Shown here: one piece after another, positions 15,164-22,184 of the stretch | Layout: every line of letters starts with the position of its first letter | How positions within the stretch are numbered: position 1 is the stretch's first letter | NCBI GenBank assembly: GCA_045592225.1 | Contig: JAZNUH010000083.1 | Span: 1 to 22,184, forward strand | Direction of reading: 5' to 3' | DNA: 22,184 bases | Source: JAZNUH01 sp045592225 | Lineage (GTDB): Bacteria > Bacillota > Clostridia > UMGS1883 > UMGS1540 | Position numbers and translations under genes: made by a program | Notes under the pieces: generated by a model | Databases searched by the model: none | Seen by the model: only the letters and a program-made list of their open reading frames with translations | Told to the model about the DNA's origin: nothing

Positions 15164-16864
15164 ATGGCAACACCTATTATTATGCCTAAGCAGGGTCAGT
15201 CAGTTGAAAGTTGTATCATTGCTAAATGGCACAAGAAAAAGGGCGACAGCATTGCAGTAGGCGATATGCTGTTTACCTACGAAACAGACAAGGCAACCTT
15301 TGATGAAGAAGCAAAAGAAGCCGGCGTACTTCTTGACGTATTCTTTGAAGAGGGCGACGATGTTCCCTGTCTTACAAATGTTTGCGTAATCGGTAATGCA
15401 GGCGAAAGCACTGCTGAATTTAACCCGAACGGTGCATCCGAAGCACCTGCAGAAGCACCTGCGGCTCCCGCAGCAGCACCTGCAGCAGCTCCTGCTCCCG
15501 CAGCAGCACCCGTAGCAAAGGTTATTACAGAAAACACAGCTACTCCCGTTATTATGCCCAAGCAGGGTCAGTCGGTTGAAAGCTGTATCATAGCTAAGTG
15601 GCACAAGAAAAAGGGTGACACAGTAGCTGAAGGCGATGTACTGTTTACATATGAAACAGATAAGGCTACTTTTGATGAAGAAGCTAAACTCAGCGGTATC
15701 CTTCTCGACGTATTCTTTGAAGAAGGTGACGATGTTCCCTGCCTTACAAACGTATGTGCAATCGGTAAGGAAGGCAACACAACAGCAGAGCTCCGTCCCG
15801 ACGGTGCTGAAGATGCAGCTCCTGCAGCAGCAGTAGCAGCGGCTCCCGTAGCAGCAGCTCCCGTAGCGGCAACAGCATCTGCAGGCTCTTCTGCAAAGGT
15901 TTCTCCCCGTGCACGTGCACTTGCAGCACGCCGCGGCGTAGATGTAGCAGCAGCTACACCCACAGGTCCTAACGGACGCGTTATCGAGCGTGACATTCAG
16001 GCACTTATCGACAACGGCACAGGCTTCCTGTCCGCAGCAGCAGACGGTTACAAGCCCGGTATGGTTGGCACAGGCATTGGTGGCAGAGTTCGTGTTGAAG
16101 ACCTCACAGCAGCTCCCGAAGCTCCCAAGGCTGATGCTCCTGCAGCAGCAGCTCCCGCAGCACCTGCAGCTGAATACGAAGATGTTAAGATTCCCAACAT
16201 CCGTAAGGTTATTGCTCGTTCTATGCATGCTTCCCTGTCCGAAATGGCACAGCTTACACTGAACAGCTCCTTCGATGCAGCTGAAATTATGGCTTACCGC
16301 TCCAAGGTTAAGAACAATATGGAAGCTATGGGCCTTGCAAACATTACACTTAACGATATCGTTCTGTATGCAGTATCCCGCATACTCAAGAACCACAAAG
16401 ACTTAAACGCACACTTTATCGGTGACACAATGCGTTACTATAACGTAGTTAACCTGGGTATGGCAGTTGACACTCCCAGAGGCCTTATGGTTCCCACACT
16501 CTTTGGTGCTGATAAGATGAGCCTTAACGAAATCTCTGTTAAGAGCAAAGAGCTTGCAAAGGCTTGCCAGGCAGGCACAATCAGCCCCGACCTTCTCACA
16601 GGCGGCAGCTTTACAGTTACAAACCTGGGCTCTATGGGTATCGAATCCTTTACTCCTGTTATCAATCCTCCCCAGACAGGTATCCTGGGTGTTGATACAA
16701 TTACAACAGGTGTAAGAGAAGTGAACGGCGAACTCAAGGGCTACAAGAAGATGGGTCTGTCCCTCACATTTGACCACAGAGCAGTTGACGGTGCACCTGC
16801 TGCTAAGTTCCTCAAAGAACTCACAAGCGCACTTGAAAACTTCAGCATAATGCTTGCTAAATAG
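15164..16864 (+). CDS. 2-oxo-acid/acyloin dehydrogenase complex E2 (dihydrolipoyl acyltransferase), two lipoyl domains
   Basis: This is the core acyltransferase that moves an acyl group from lipoyl-lysine to CoA. The domains in order are: lipoyl domain 1 (about 2-80, K43 in ETDKATFDEE), an Ala/Pro linker, lipoyl domain 2 (about 126-204, K167), a second Ala/Pro linker, a peripheral-subunit-binding domain (245-283, KVSPRARALAARRG to GRVIERDIQAL), a partial second copy of that motif (302-313, GTGIGGRVRVED), a linker, and the catalytic domain (about 335-566) with FDHRAVDG (H538, D542). The two lipoyl domains are near-identical and start MPKQGQSVESC. Length is 566 residues. The start is ATG 15164 with GGAAAGGA 10 bases upstream. 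E3 follows after 11 bases. The acyl substrate cannot be read from the sequence: pyruvate, branched 2-oxo acids and acetoin-type acyloins are all possible. Confidence 0.93.
   Translation: MATPIIMPKQGQSVESCIIAKWHKKKGDSIAVGDMLFTYETDKATFDEEAKEAGVLLDVFFEEGDDVPCLTNVCVIGNAGESTAEFNPNGASEAPAEAPAAPAAAPAAAPAPAAAPVAKVITENTATPVIMPKQGQSVESCIIAKWHKKKGDTVAEGDVLFTYETDKATFDEEAKLSGILLDVFFEEGDDVPCLTNVCAIGKEGNTTAELRPDGAEDAAPAAAVAAAPVAAAPVAATASAGSSAKVSPRARALAARRGVDVAAATPTGPNGRVIERDIQALIDNGTGFLSAAADGYKPGMVGTGIGGRVRVEDLTAAPEAPKADAPAAAAPAAPAAEYEDVKIPNIRKVIARSMHASLSEMAQLTLNSSFDAAEIMAYRSKVKNNMEAMGLANITLNDIVLYAVSRILKNHKDLNAHFIGDTMRYYNVVNLGMAVDTPRGLMVPTLFGADKMSLNEISVKSKELAKACQAGTISPDLLTGGSFTVTNLGSMGIESFTPVINPPQTGILGVDTITTGVREVNGELKGYKKMGLSLTFDHRAVDGAPAAKFLKELTSALENFSIMLAK
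15170..15403 (+). repeat. Lipoyl-domain direct repeat, copy 1
   Basis: This stretch encodes the first lipoyl domain and is repeated 372 bases (124 codons) downstream with mostly synonymous changes. Its protein differs from copy 2 in only about a dozen positions, pointing to a recent duplication or to copies homogenised by conversion. Confidence 0.85.
15542..15775 (+). repeat. Lipoyl-domain direct repeat, copy 2
   Basis: This is the second copy of the lipoyl-domain repeat, offset by exactly 372 bases from copy 1. The lipoylated lysine (K167) and surrounding ETDKATFDEEA are unchanged. The copies are joined by an Ala/Pro-rich linker rich in GCA and GCTCC codons. Confidence 0.85.
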
Positions 16865-16875
16865 GAGGATGCACA

Positions 16876-18246
16876 ATGATTTATGATTTAATCGTTCTGG
16901 GCGGCGGTCCTGCAGGTTATCTTGCAGCTGAAAGAGCCGGCCATGCAGGACTTAAAACTCTGGTAATAGAAAAGAGAAGCTTTGGCGGTGTTTGCTTAAA
17001 CGAAGGCTGCGTTCCCTCAAAATCCCTGCTCTATTCCGCAAAGGTATTTGACTACACACGTCACGGTGACAAGTACGGTGTAACAGTTTCCGATTCTTCC
17101 ATTGACCAGACAAAGGTTATCGAAAGAAAGAACAAGGTTGTTAAAACTCTTGTTTCGGGTATTGAAATGACCCTTAAGGCTAACAAGGTTGAAATGGTTA
17201 AGGCTGTTGGTAAAATTACAGGACGTTCTGCAGAAGGCTACACAGTTGAAGCAGACGGACAGGTTTACACAGGTAAAAAACTGCTCATCGCTACAGGCTC
17301 TTCCGCAGTTGTTCCTCCTATAAAGGGCGTTAAGGAAGGCGTTGAAAAGGGCACTGTTCTTACAAACCGTGAAATTTTAGACCTTACAGAAATTCCCAAG
17401 AATCTGGTTGTAGTAGGCGGCGGCGTTATCGGTCTTGAAATGGCATCATACTTCAATTCTGTTGGCAGCAATGTAACAGTTATTGAAATGATGGATAAGA
17501 TTGCCGGCCCCACAGATTCTGATATCAGCGATATTCTGCTCAAAAACTACAAGGCTAAGGGCATTACCTTTAACCTCGGCGCAAAGGTTGTAGAAGTTAC
17601 ATCCGATGCAGTTGTATTTGAAAAAGACGGTAAAACCGAAAAGGCTCCTGCTGACAAGGTTCTCCTTTCAATCGGCAGACGTGCAGTATCGGCTGACATT
17701 GGTCTTGAAAGCATCGGCGTTTTAACAGAACGCGGCGCAATCGTAACAGACAGATACGGTAAGACAAACCTTCCCGGCGTATATGCTGCCGGCGATGTAA
17801 ACGGCAAGTCCATGCTGGCTCATACAGCTTACCGTGAAGCAGAAGTTGCTATAAACAACATTCTCGGCAAAAAAGACGTTATGCGCTATGATGCAATCCC
17901 CGCTGTTATCTACACAAACCCCGAAGTTGGCAGCGTAGGCGAAACAGAAAAGACAGCAAAAGAAAAGGGATATGACGTTGAAATCGTTAAACTGCCCATG
18001 AACTACAGCGGACGCTATGTTGCAGAAAATGAAGGCGGAAACGGAATTATTAAGCTTGTAATTGACAAGAAATACAAGAGACTGCTGGGTTGCCACGTAA
18101 TCGGAAACTATGCTTCCGAATTTATCGTAGCGGCTGGAATAATGGTTGAAACACAGATGAAGATTGATGACATCAAGGAACTGGTATTCCCCCATCCCAC
18201 AGTATGTGAAATGATAAGAGAAGCAATTTTTCAGTCTAAACTTTAA
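16876..18246 (+). CDS. lpdA: Dihydrolipoyl dehydrogenase (E3)
   Basis: This is the FAD/NAD disulfide oxidoreductase that reoxidises dihydrolipoyl groups on E2. The FAD fold opens with VLGGGPAGY (9-15; Ala where Gly is commoner). The redox disulfide is C40/C45 in GGVCLNEGCVPSK. The NAD fold has VVGGGVIGLE (180-188) with a glutamate at the end of strand two (VTVIEMM), favouring NAD over NADP. GVYAAGDVNG is the second FAD site. The C-terminal dimer domain has the base H440 with E445 in FPHPTVCE; the first histidine of the usual HAHPTLSE is Phe here, but the catalytic pair is kept. Length is 456 residues, normal, with no lipoyl extension. AGGAGG (16863-16868) lies 7 bases before ATG and overlaps the E2 stop. 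Confidence 0.95.
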   Translation: MIYDLIVLGGGPAGYLAAERAGHAGLKTLVIEKRSFGGVCLNEGCVPSKSLLYSAKVFDYTRHGDKYGVTVSDSSIDQTKVIERKNKVVKTLVSGIEMTLKANKVEMVKAVGKITGRSAEGYTVEADGQVYTGKKLLIATGSSAVVPPIKGVKEGVEKGTVLTNREILDLTEIPKNLVVVGGGVIGLEMASYFNSVGSNVTVIEMMDKIAGPTDSDISDILLKNYKAKGITFNLGAKVVEVTSDAVVFEKDGKTEKAPADKVLLSIGRRAVSADIGLESIGVLTERGAIVTDRYGKTNLPGVYAAGDVNGKSMLAHTAYREAEVAINNILGKKDVMRYDAIPAVIYTNPEVGSVGETEKTAKEKGYDVEIVKLPMNYSGRYVAENEGGNGIIKLVIDKKYKRLLGCHVIGNYASEFIVAAGIMVETQMKIDDIKELVFPHPTVCEMIREAIFQSKL

Positions 18247-18264
18247 TGTAAAGGAGATAAAACC

Positions 18265-20742
18265 ATGACAAAATCACTTTTTATGGATCCTAATGAACTG
18301 AGAAAGCCGGGTAAAGTTACATTTACTGACATTCCGGTTAACCAGTACAACAAGACCATTGCTCAGGAAAAAGAAAACTTTTCAAAAGACGATTTTCTCC
18401 GTATCTACCGTGATATGAGAATTATCCGTGAATTTGAAACAATGCTCTACCTTGTAAAAACAACAGGTGGCTACAACGGTATTGAGTACAACAACCCCGG
18501 TCCTGCTCACCTTTCCATGGGTCAGGAAGCATCTGCAGTAGGTCAGGCTTACCTGCTCGGCAAAGATGACTTTATCTTTGGTTCACACAGAAGCCACGGC
18601 GAAATCATCGCTAAAGGTCTTTCCGCTATCCACAAGCTGGATGACGCTGAACTTATGACAGATATGACAGGCTTCTTTGACGGTGCTACATTCAAGGTAA
18701 TCGACGGAAAACAGAAGAACAAGGGCGACGTTAAGGAAACAGCTATGGACTTCCTTCTCTACGGTGCTCTGGCAGAAGTTTTCGCAAGAGAAACAGGCTT
18801 TAACAAGGGTATCGGCGGCTCCATGCACGCATTCTTCACACCCTTTGGTATTTACCCCAACAACGCTATCGTTGGCGGTTCCGCTACAGTAGCAATGGGT
18901 AGTGCTCTTTACAAGAGAGTAAACGCTAAAAAAGGTATCGTAGTATCCAACATCGGTGACGCTTCCATGGGTTGCGGTCCCGTTTGGGAAGCTCTTAACA
19001 TGGGCTCTATGGACCAGATTAAGCAGCTTTGGGAAGAAGGCTTCAATAACGGTCTTCCCATCATCTTCAACTTCTTCAACAACCTCTACGGTATGGGTGG
19101 CCAGACTGTTGGTGAAACAATGGCTTACAACGTACTTGCAAGAGTTGGTGCAGGTGTTAACCCCGACCAGATGCACGCAGAAAGAGTTGACGGTTACAAT
19201 CCCCTCGCAGTTATCGACGCTATGCGCCGTAAGATTGAAATCATCAAGGAAGGCAGAGGTCCTGTTCTTCTTGATACTCTTACCTACCGTATGGCAGGTC
19301 ACTCACCCTCTGACTCCGACAGTTACAGAACCAAGGAAGAAAAAGAGGCTTGGGCAGCACATGACGTACTCGAAGCATACAAGAAGAAGCTTACATCTGC
19401 TAAGGTTCTCAAGGCTGACGATTTTGCTGCTGTTGACGAGGACGTTATCGAAAGAATGACAAAGATCTACAAGCTGGCTATTGACGACGAAGTATCCCCC
19501 AGAATGGATCTTATAAAGAACCCCGAAAAGTTCGAAAGCATTATGCTTTCCAACCAGAATGTTCCCACAATGGAAGAAGGAAGAGAACCCGACGTTCTTA
19601 TCCCCATGGAAGAAAACCCCAGAGTACAGCAGATCGCTCGCCGCGAACGCTACGCATTCGATGCAAACGGCAAGCCTGTTTCCAAGAACAAGGTTTACCA
19701 GCTGCGTGACGGTATCTTCGAAGCTATCATCGAAAAGTTCTACGAAGATCCCACACTGGTTGCATACGGTGAAGATAACAGAGACTGGGGCGGCGCATTC
19801 GCTGTTTACAGAGGTCTTACAGAATCCCTGCCTTACCACCGTTTCTTCAACTCTCCTATTTCCGAAGCGGCTATCGTAGGTAGCGCTGTTGGTTACGCTA
19901 TGAGCGGCGGTAGAGTTATTGCAGAGCTTATGTACTGTGACTTCCTCGGCCGTGCAGGTGACGAAGTATTAAACCAGCTGGCTAAATGGCAGTCCATGAG
20001 CGCAGGTATCATCAAGATGCCCGTTGTTCTCCGTGTATCTGTTGGTTCCAAGTACGGTGCACAGCACTCTCAGGACTGGACAGCTATCGTTTCCCATATC
20101 CCTGGCCTCAAGGTTGCATTCCCTGTAACTCCTTACGATGCTAAGGGTCTTATGGCAAGCGCACTGGCCGGCACAGATCCCGTTGTATTCTTTGAAAGTC
20201 AGAGAATTTACGACATCGGCGAACAGTTCCACGAAGGTGGCGTTCCTGAAGGTCATTACGAAATCCCCTTCGGCGAACCCGATGTTAAGAAGGCAGGTAG
20301 CGATATTACTATCCTTACAATCGGTGCTACACTTTACAGAGCACTTGAAGCTGCTAAGATCTTAGAAGAACAGTACGGTATCTCCGCTGAAGTTATCGAC
20401 GCAAGAAGCATCGTTCCCTTCAACTATGACAAGGTTATCGAATCTGTTAAGAAGACAGGCAGACTGGTTCTCGCAAGTGACGCTTGTGAAAGAGGTTCTA
20501 TCCTTAAGGATATGGCTCAGAACGTAAGCGAACTGGCATTTGATTACCTGGATGCACCTCCTGTTGTTGTTGGCGCTCGTAACTGGATCACACCCTGTCA
20601 CGAACTGGAAGAAGCATTCTTCCCCCAGGCTTCCTGGATTATCGACGCTATCAACGAAAAGATTCTGCCTATCCCCGGTTACACATCTGCTCAGAACTTT
20701 ACAGAAGTAGAAAAGAACAGAAGAAGCACACTGGGTGTATAA
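18265..20742 (+). CDS. Fused E1 alpha-beta subunit of a 2-oxo-acid/acyloin dehydrogenase complex
   Basis: This thiamine-diphosphate E1 carries both subunits in one 825-residue chain. The alpha part (about 40-440) shows GSHRSHGE (H108, H111), GIGGSMH (183-189), the cofactor motif from GDA (231-233) to NN (272-273), and YRMAGHSPSD. The beta part (about 476-815) shows YGEDNRDWGG, PISEAAIVG with E534 (the ThDP-activating glutamate), GAQHSQ with H601, and the C-terminal transketolase-like domain (VIDARSIVPF). Two features are odd: about 45 extra residues lie between HGE and the GGSMH block, and the ThDP motif has GDA instead of GDG with some 12 extra residues before NN. Fused E1 proteins occur in Bacteroidota and some Clostridia. 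AAGGAG precedes the start; it is the last gene of the operon. Substrate unknown. Confidence 0.93.
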   Translation: MTKSLFMDPNELRKPGKVTFTDIPVNQYNKTIAQEKENFSKDDFLRIYRDMRIIREFETMLYLVKTTGGYNGIEYNNPGPAHLSMGQEASAVGQAYLLGKDDFIFGSHRSHGEIIAKGLSAIHKLDDAELMTDMTGFFDGATFKVIDGKQKNKGDVKETAMDFLLYGALAEVFARETGFNKGIGGSMHAFFTPFGIYPNNAIVGGSATVAMGSALYKRVNAKKGIVVSNIGDASMGCGPVWEALNMGSMDQIKQLWEEGFNNGLPIIFNFFNNLYGMGGQTVGETMAYNVLARVGAGVNPDQMHAERVDGYNPLAVIDAMRRKIEIIKEGRGPVLLDTLTYRMAGHSPSDSDSYRTKEEKEAWAAHDVLEAYKKKLTSAKVLKADDFAAVDEDVIERMTKIYKLAIDDEVSPRMDLIKNPEKFESIMLSNQNVPTMEEGREPDVLIPMEENPRVQQIARRERYAFDANGKPVSKNKVYQLRDGIFEAIIEKFYEDPTLVAYGEDNRDWGGAFAVYRGLTESLPYHRFFNSPISEAAIVGSAVGYAMSGGRVIAELMYCDFLGRAGDEVLNQLAKWQSMSAGIIKMPVVLRVSVGSKYGAQHSQDWTAIVSHIPGLKVAFPVTPYDAKGLMASALAGTDPVVFFESQRIYDIGEQFHEGGVPEGHYEIPFGEPDVKKAGSDITILTIGATLYRALEAAKILEEQYGISAEVIDARSIVPFNYDKVIESVKKTGRLVLASDACERGSILKDMAQNVSELAFDYLDAPPVVVGARNWITPCHELEEAFFPQASWIIDAINEKILPIPGYTSAQNFTEVEKNRRSTLGV

Positions 20743-20762
20743 TTAACCAGAACAAATTTAAG

Positions 20763-20791
20763 GCTCCTCGCGAAAGCGCGGAGCTTTTTTT
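20763..20791 (+). terminator. Rho-independent terminator of the dehydrogenase-complex operon
   Basis: GCTCC-CGCG (20763-20772, with one bulged T) pairs with CGCGGAGC (20777-20784) around an AAAG loop, then seven Ts follow (20785-20791). It lies 20 bases after the E1 stop. Confidence 0.92.
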
Positions 20792-20831
20792 GCATATATA
20801 GGAAGGAATTTTAATTTATTACTATATATAG

Positions 20832-20860
20832 TTGATAAAAAAATATTGGTGTGATATAAT
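20832..20860 (+). promoter_or_regulatory. Sigma-A promoter with extended -10 for the secreted modular protein
   Basis: The -35 is TTGATA (20832-20837) and the -10 is TATAAT (20855-20860), 17 bases apart, with TGA directly before the -10 (extended TGn motif). The leader of roughly 30 bases ends in a GGAGGGGG ribosome site. Confidence 0.87.
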
Positions 20861-20895
20861 ATTTTTATTGTAATTTTACAATGGAGGGGGAAAAC

Positions 20896-22184
20896 ATGAG
20901 AAAGGTAATATCAATTTTGCTCAGCGTTATAATGATGCTGACAACTATGGCAGCAATGCCTGTTTTTGCAGAAGATACTACTGCAGTTAATCTTGTTGTT
21001 AATGGTGATTTTGAACAGGATGCAGTAGCAGATTCAACAACAATAACAGGCTGGACAAATGCAGCTACTGCAAAGGCATGCTATAAAAGCGGAAACGGAG
21101 GATATGTTGCAAATTTGCCTGTGCAGGCACAGCTTCGTCAGGTGATTCCTATTACATCGTGGATAAGCAGCGGAAGTAACCACGGATATTTGTTCTCGGC
21201 AGATATGCACTACAATAACGGTGGATATCCTGCGTTCAGAATTATTGCAAGCTTTGCCGATGGCACAGAAGCTTCTCAGGTGGTTGCGGTAAAAAGACCC
21301 GATGAAGAGATTACAGATCCAAAGAGCCAGTTGATGGCAACGCTTTGGCAGTGGAATAAGCTTGAATATGATATAAGCTGGCTTACTCAGAGTACACCGT
21401 CAAGACTTAATGCAATTACCATAGACCTGCTTGGTCAGGGTGCGGGATGTCAGTATGATAATATTGTTATCACACAGAAGGAAACACCCACTACCGATGG
21501 TAATGACGGGAATGAAGGCGCAACACTGATAGAGGGCTACGAGGGCGAAATAGTCAGCTCAAAGGGTGATTTTGAAGGCACAACCGAGACTGACCTTGCG
21601 TCGGCAGGCTGGACCTTACCAGCAGGTGCGCTTGCAACAGGTGCAACTGATGCATACAGCGGCAGTGCATACATAAAGGTACCGGCAGGCAATTCAATTA
21701 CATTTACAGCGGCAAATATGCATGAAGCGGGTTATATGCTGAGAGGATATTATAAGCATATGACAGATGGTACAACAGCATCCTCGCAGATATATATGCA
21801 ACAGGTAGGCATTTCTTCATCAAACTATAATACGGCACTTGTATATACAAACAGCTGGACAAAGTTTGGTATGATGCTCAATGCCAATCAGATAGGAAGC
21901 TCAGGCAGAGTAAGCTTTTCTGTTAATAACGGTACCGGCTGTGCAACACTTTGTCTTGACAGCTTAGAGCTTATAAGACTTGATAATTATGACACAAGAA
22001 ACATAATTCAGAACCCCGGTTTTGATGTAAACGGAGTTGACACCGCCGGAGCAATTCAGCATCACTACGCAAGCTGGTTTAATAATGGCTCAGCAAGAAT
22101 TGTAAGCGGCGGACATACAGGTAACACTGCTATGCGTGTTGATGGTGGCAATATGTACACTTGGGCATCAACTGACGGTACAAA
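20896..22184 (+). CDS. Secreted protein with CenC-like carbohydrate-binding modules, 3'-truncated
   Basis: The frame is open from ATG 20896 to the window edge (429 residues seen), with GGAGGGGG (20883-20890) 5 bases upstream. Residues 1-26 are a classical signal peptide: MRK, a hydrophobic core, then MPVFA with cleavage before EDTT. Three similar modules follow: about 32-195 (opening NLVVNGDFEQD, then GWTN), 219-365 (SSKGDFEGT, GWTLP) and 369 onward (NIIQNPGFDVNG, SWFNNG, GNTAMRV). A short Asp/Asn/Gly/Thr linker lies at 196-210. The 'NG-FE ... GW ... G' pattern is that of CBM4/9 (CenC) beta-sandwich modules, which bind polysaccharides. Catalytic or SLH domains may lie beyond the edge. The CBM call rests on motif pattern only; a general beta-sandwich surface protein is the alternative. 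Confidence 0.78.
   Translation, partial: MRKVISILLSVIMMLTTMAAMPVFAEDTTAVNLVVNGDFEQDAVADSTTITGWTNAATAKACYKSGNGGYVANLPVQAQLRQVIPITSWISSGSNHGYLFSADMHYNNGGYPAFRIIASFADGTEASQVVAVKRPDEEITDPKSQLMATLWQWNKLEYDISWLTQSTPSRLNAITIDLLGQGAGCQYDNIVITQKETPTTDGNDGNEGATLIEGYEGEIVSSKGDFEGTTETDLASAGWTLPAGALATGATDAYSGSAYIKVPAGNSITFTAANMHEAGYMLRGYYKHMTDGTTASSQIYMQQVGISSSNYNTALVYTNSWTKFGMMLNANQIGSSGRVSFSVNNGTGCATLCLDSLELIRLDNYDTRNIIQNPGFDVNGVDTAGAIQHHYASWFNNGSARIVSGGHTGNTAMRVDGGNMYTWASTDGT

Noticed and set aside
15440..15530. GCA/GCTCC-rich repetitive stretch as a microsatellite or regulatory repeat
   Set aside because: It is the coding sequence of the flexible Ala/Pro linker between lipoyl domains, normal for E2 proteins.
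15200..16396. Long antisense open frame (398 codons) opposite E2, very rich in cysteine
   Set aside because: It is the mirror of Ala-rich E2 coding DNA: GCA alanine codons read as TGC cysteine on the other strand. It has no ribosome site or family pattern, and the plus strand is clearly coding.
18583..19302. Antisense open frame of 239 codons opposite E1
   Set aside because: It lies wholly within the conserved E1 alpha region, lacks a start signal and has the composition of antisense shadow.
1..22184. Mobile elements, CRISPR arrays, tRNA or rRNA genes, prophage
   Set aside because: I looked for transposase motifs, short regular repeats, terminal inverted repeats and cloverleaf-like runs with a CCA-type end and found none.

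Overview
The window looks like a chromosomal segment of a spore-forming, Gram-positive, low-to-mid GC anaerobe of the class Clostridia, probably an uncultured gut-type member. The evidence is spoIIE, whiA beside dnaE, a strong SD consensus (GGAGG/GGTGA), A/T-rich sigma-A promoters and surface proteins with S-layer homology and CenC-like modules. Assignment below class level is a guess; the surface-protein style recalls Monoglobus-like Oscillospirales relatives.

Layout. Positions 2-2404 hold the 3' part of an SLH-anchored surface protein, closed by a strong terminator (2424-2458). A sigma-A promoter (2477-2505) then starts the run whiA - dnaE - murD - M42 peptidase - M42 peptidase (2541-10268). 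Its genes overlap or nearly touch, except that murD has 47 bases of its own leader and a possible promoter inside the dnaE stop. The run meets a convergent unit on the minus strand: spoIIE (12772-10448), followed by an unrecognised 56-residue membrane protein (10428-10258). The terminator of the plus-strand operon is written inside that small gene. A divergent promoter region (12773-13003) separates spoIIE from a DeoR-family regulator. The regulator leads a second plus-strand cluster: a SorE-like zinc alcohol/polyol dehydrogenase, a two-lipoyl-domain E2 acyltransferase, an E3 lipoamide dehydrogenase and a fused E1 alpha-beta decarboxylase/dehydrogenase (13004-20742), closed by a terminator (20763-20791). 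The window ends inside a secreted protein built of CenC-like modules (from 20896).

How the genes work together. The first operon is housekeeping: replication, wall precursor synthesis and peptide turnover. spoIIE is the asymmetric-division phosphatase that activates sigma-F. The most interesting part is the 13.0-20.7 kb cluster, where a sugar-phosphate-type regulator and a SorE-like dehydrogenase sit directly upstream of a complete, atypical 2-oxo-acid/acyloin dehydrogenase complex. By analogy with butanediol dehydrogenase plus the acetoin dehydrogenase complex, the SorE-like enzyme could make a ketone that the complex cleaves oxidatively to acyl-CoA. That is inference, and the substrate is unknown. 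From the dehydrogenase onward the codon choice shifts to that of highly expressed genes, so this is probably a major carbon route rather than a silent accessory.

No stretch longer than 300 bases lacks a gene. I saw no tRNA, rRNA, CRISPR array, insertion sequence or prophage.
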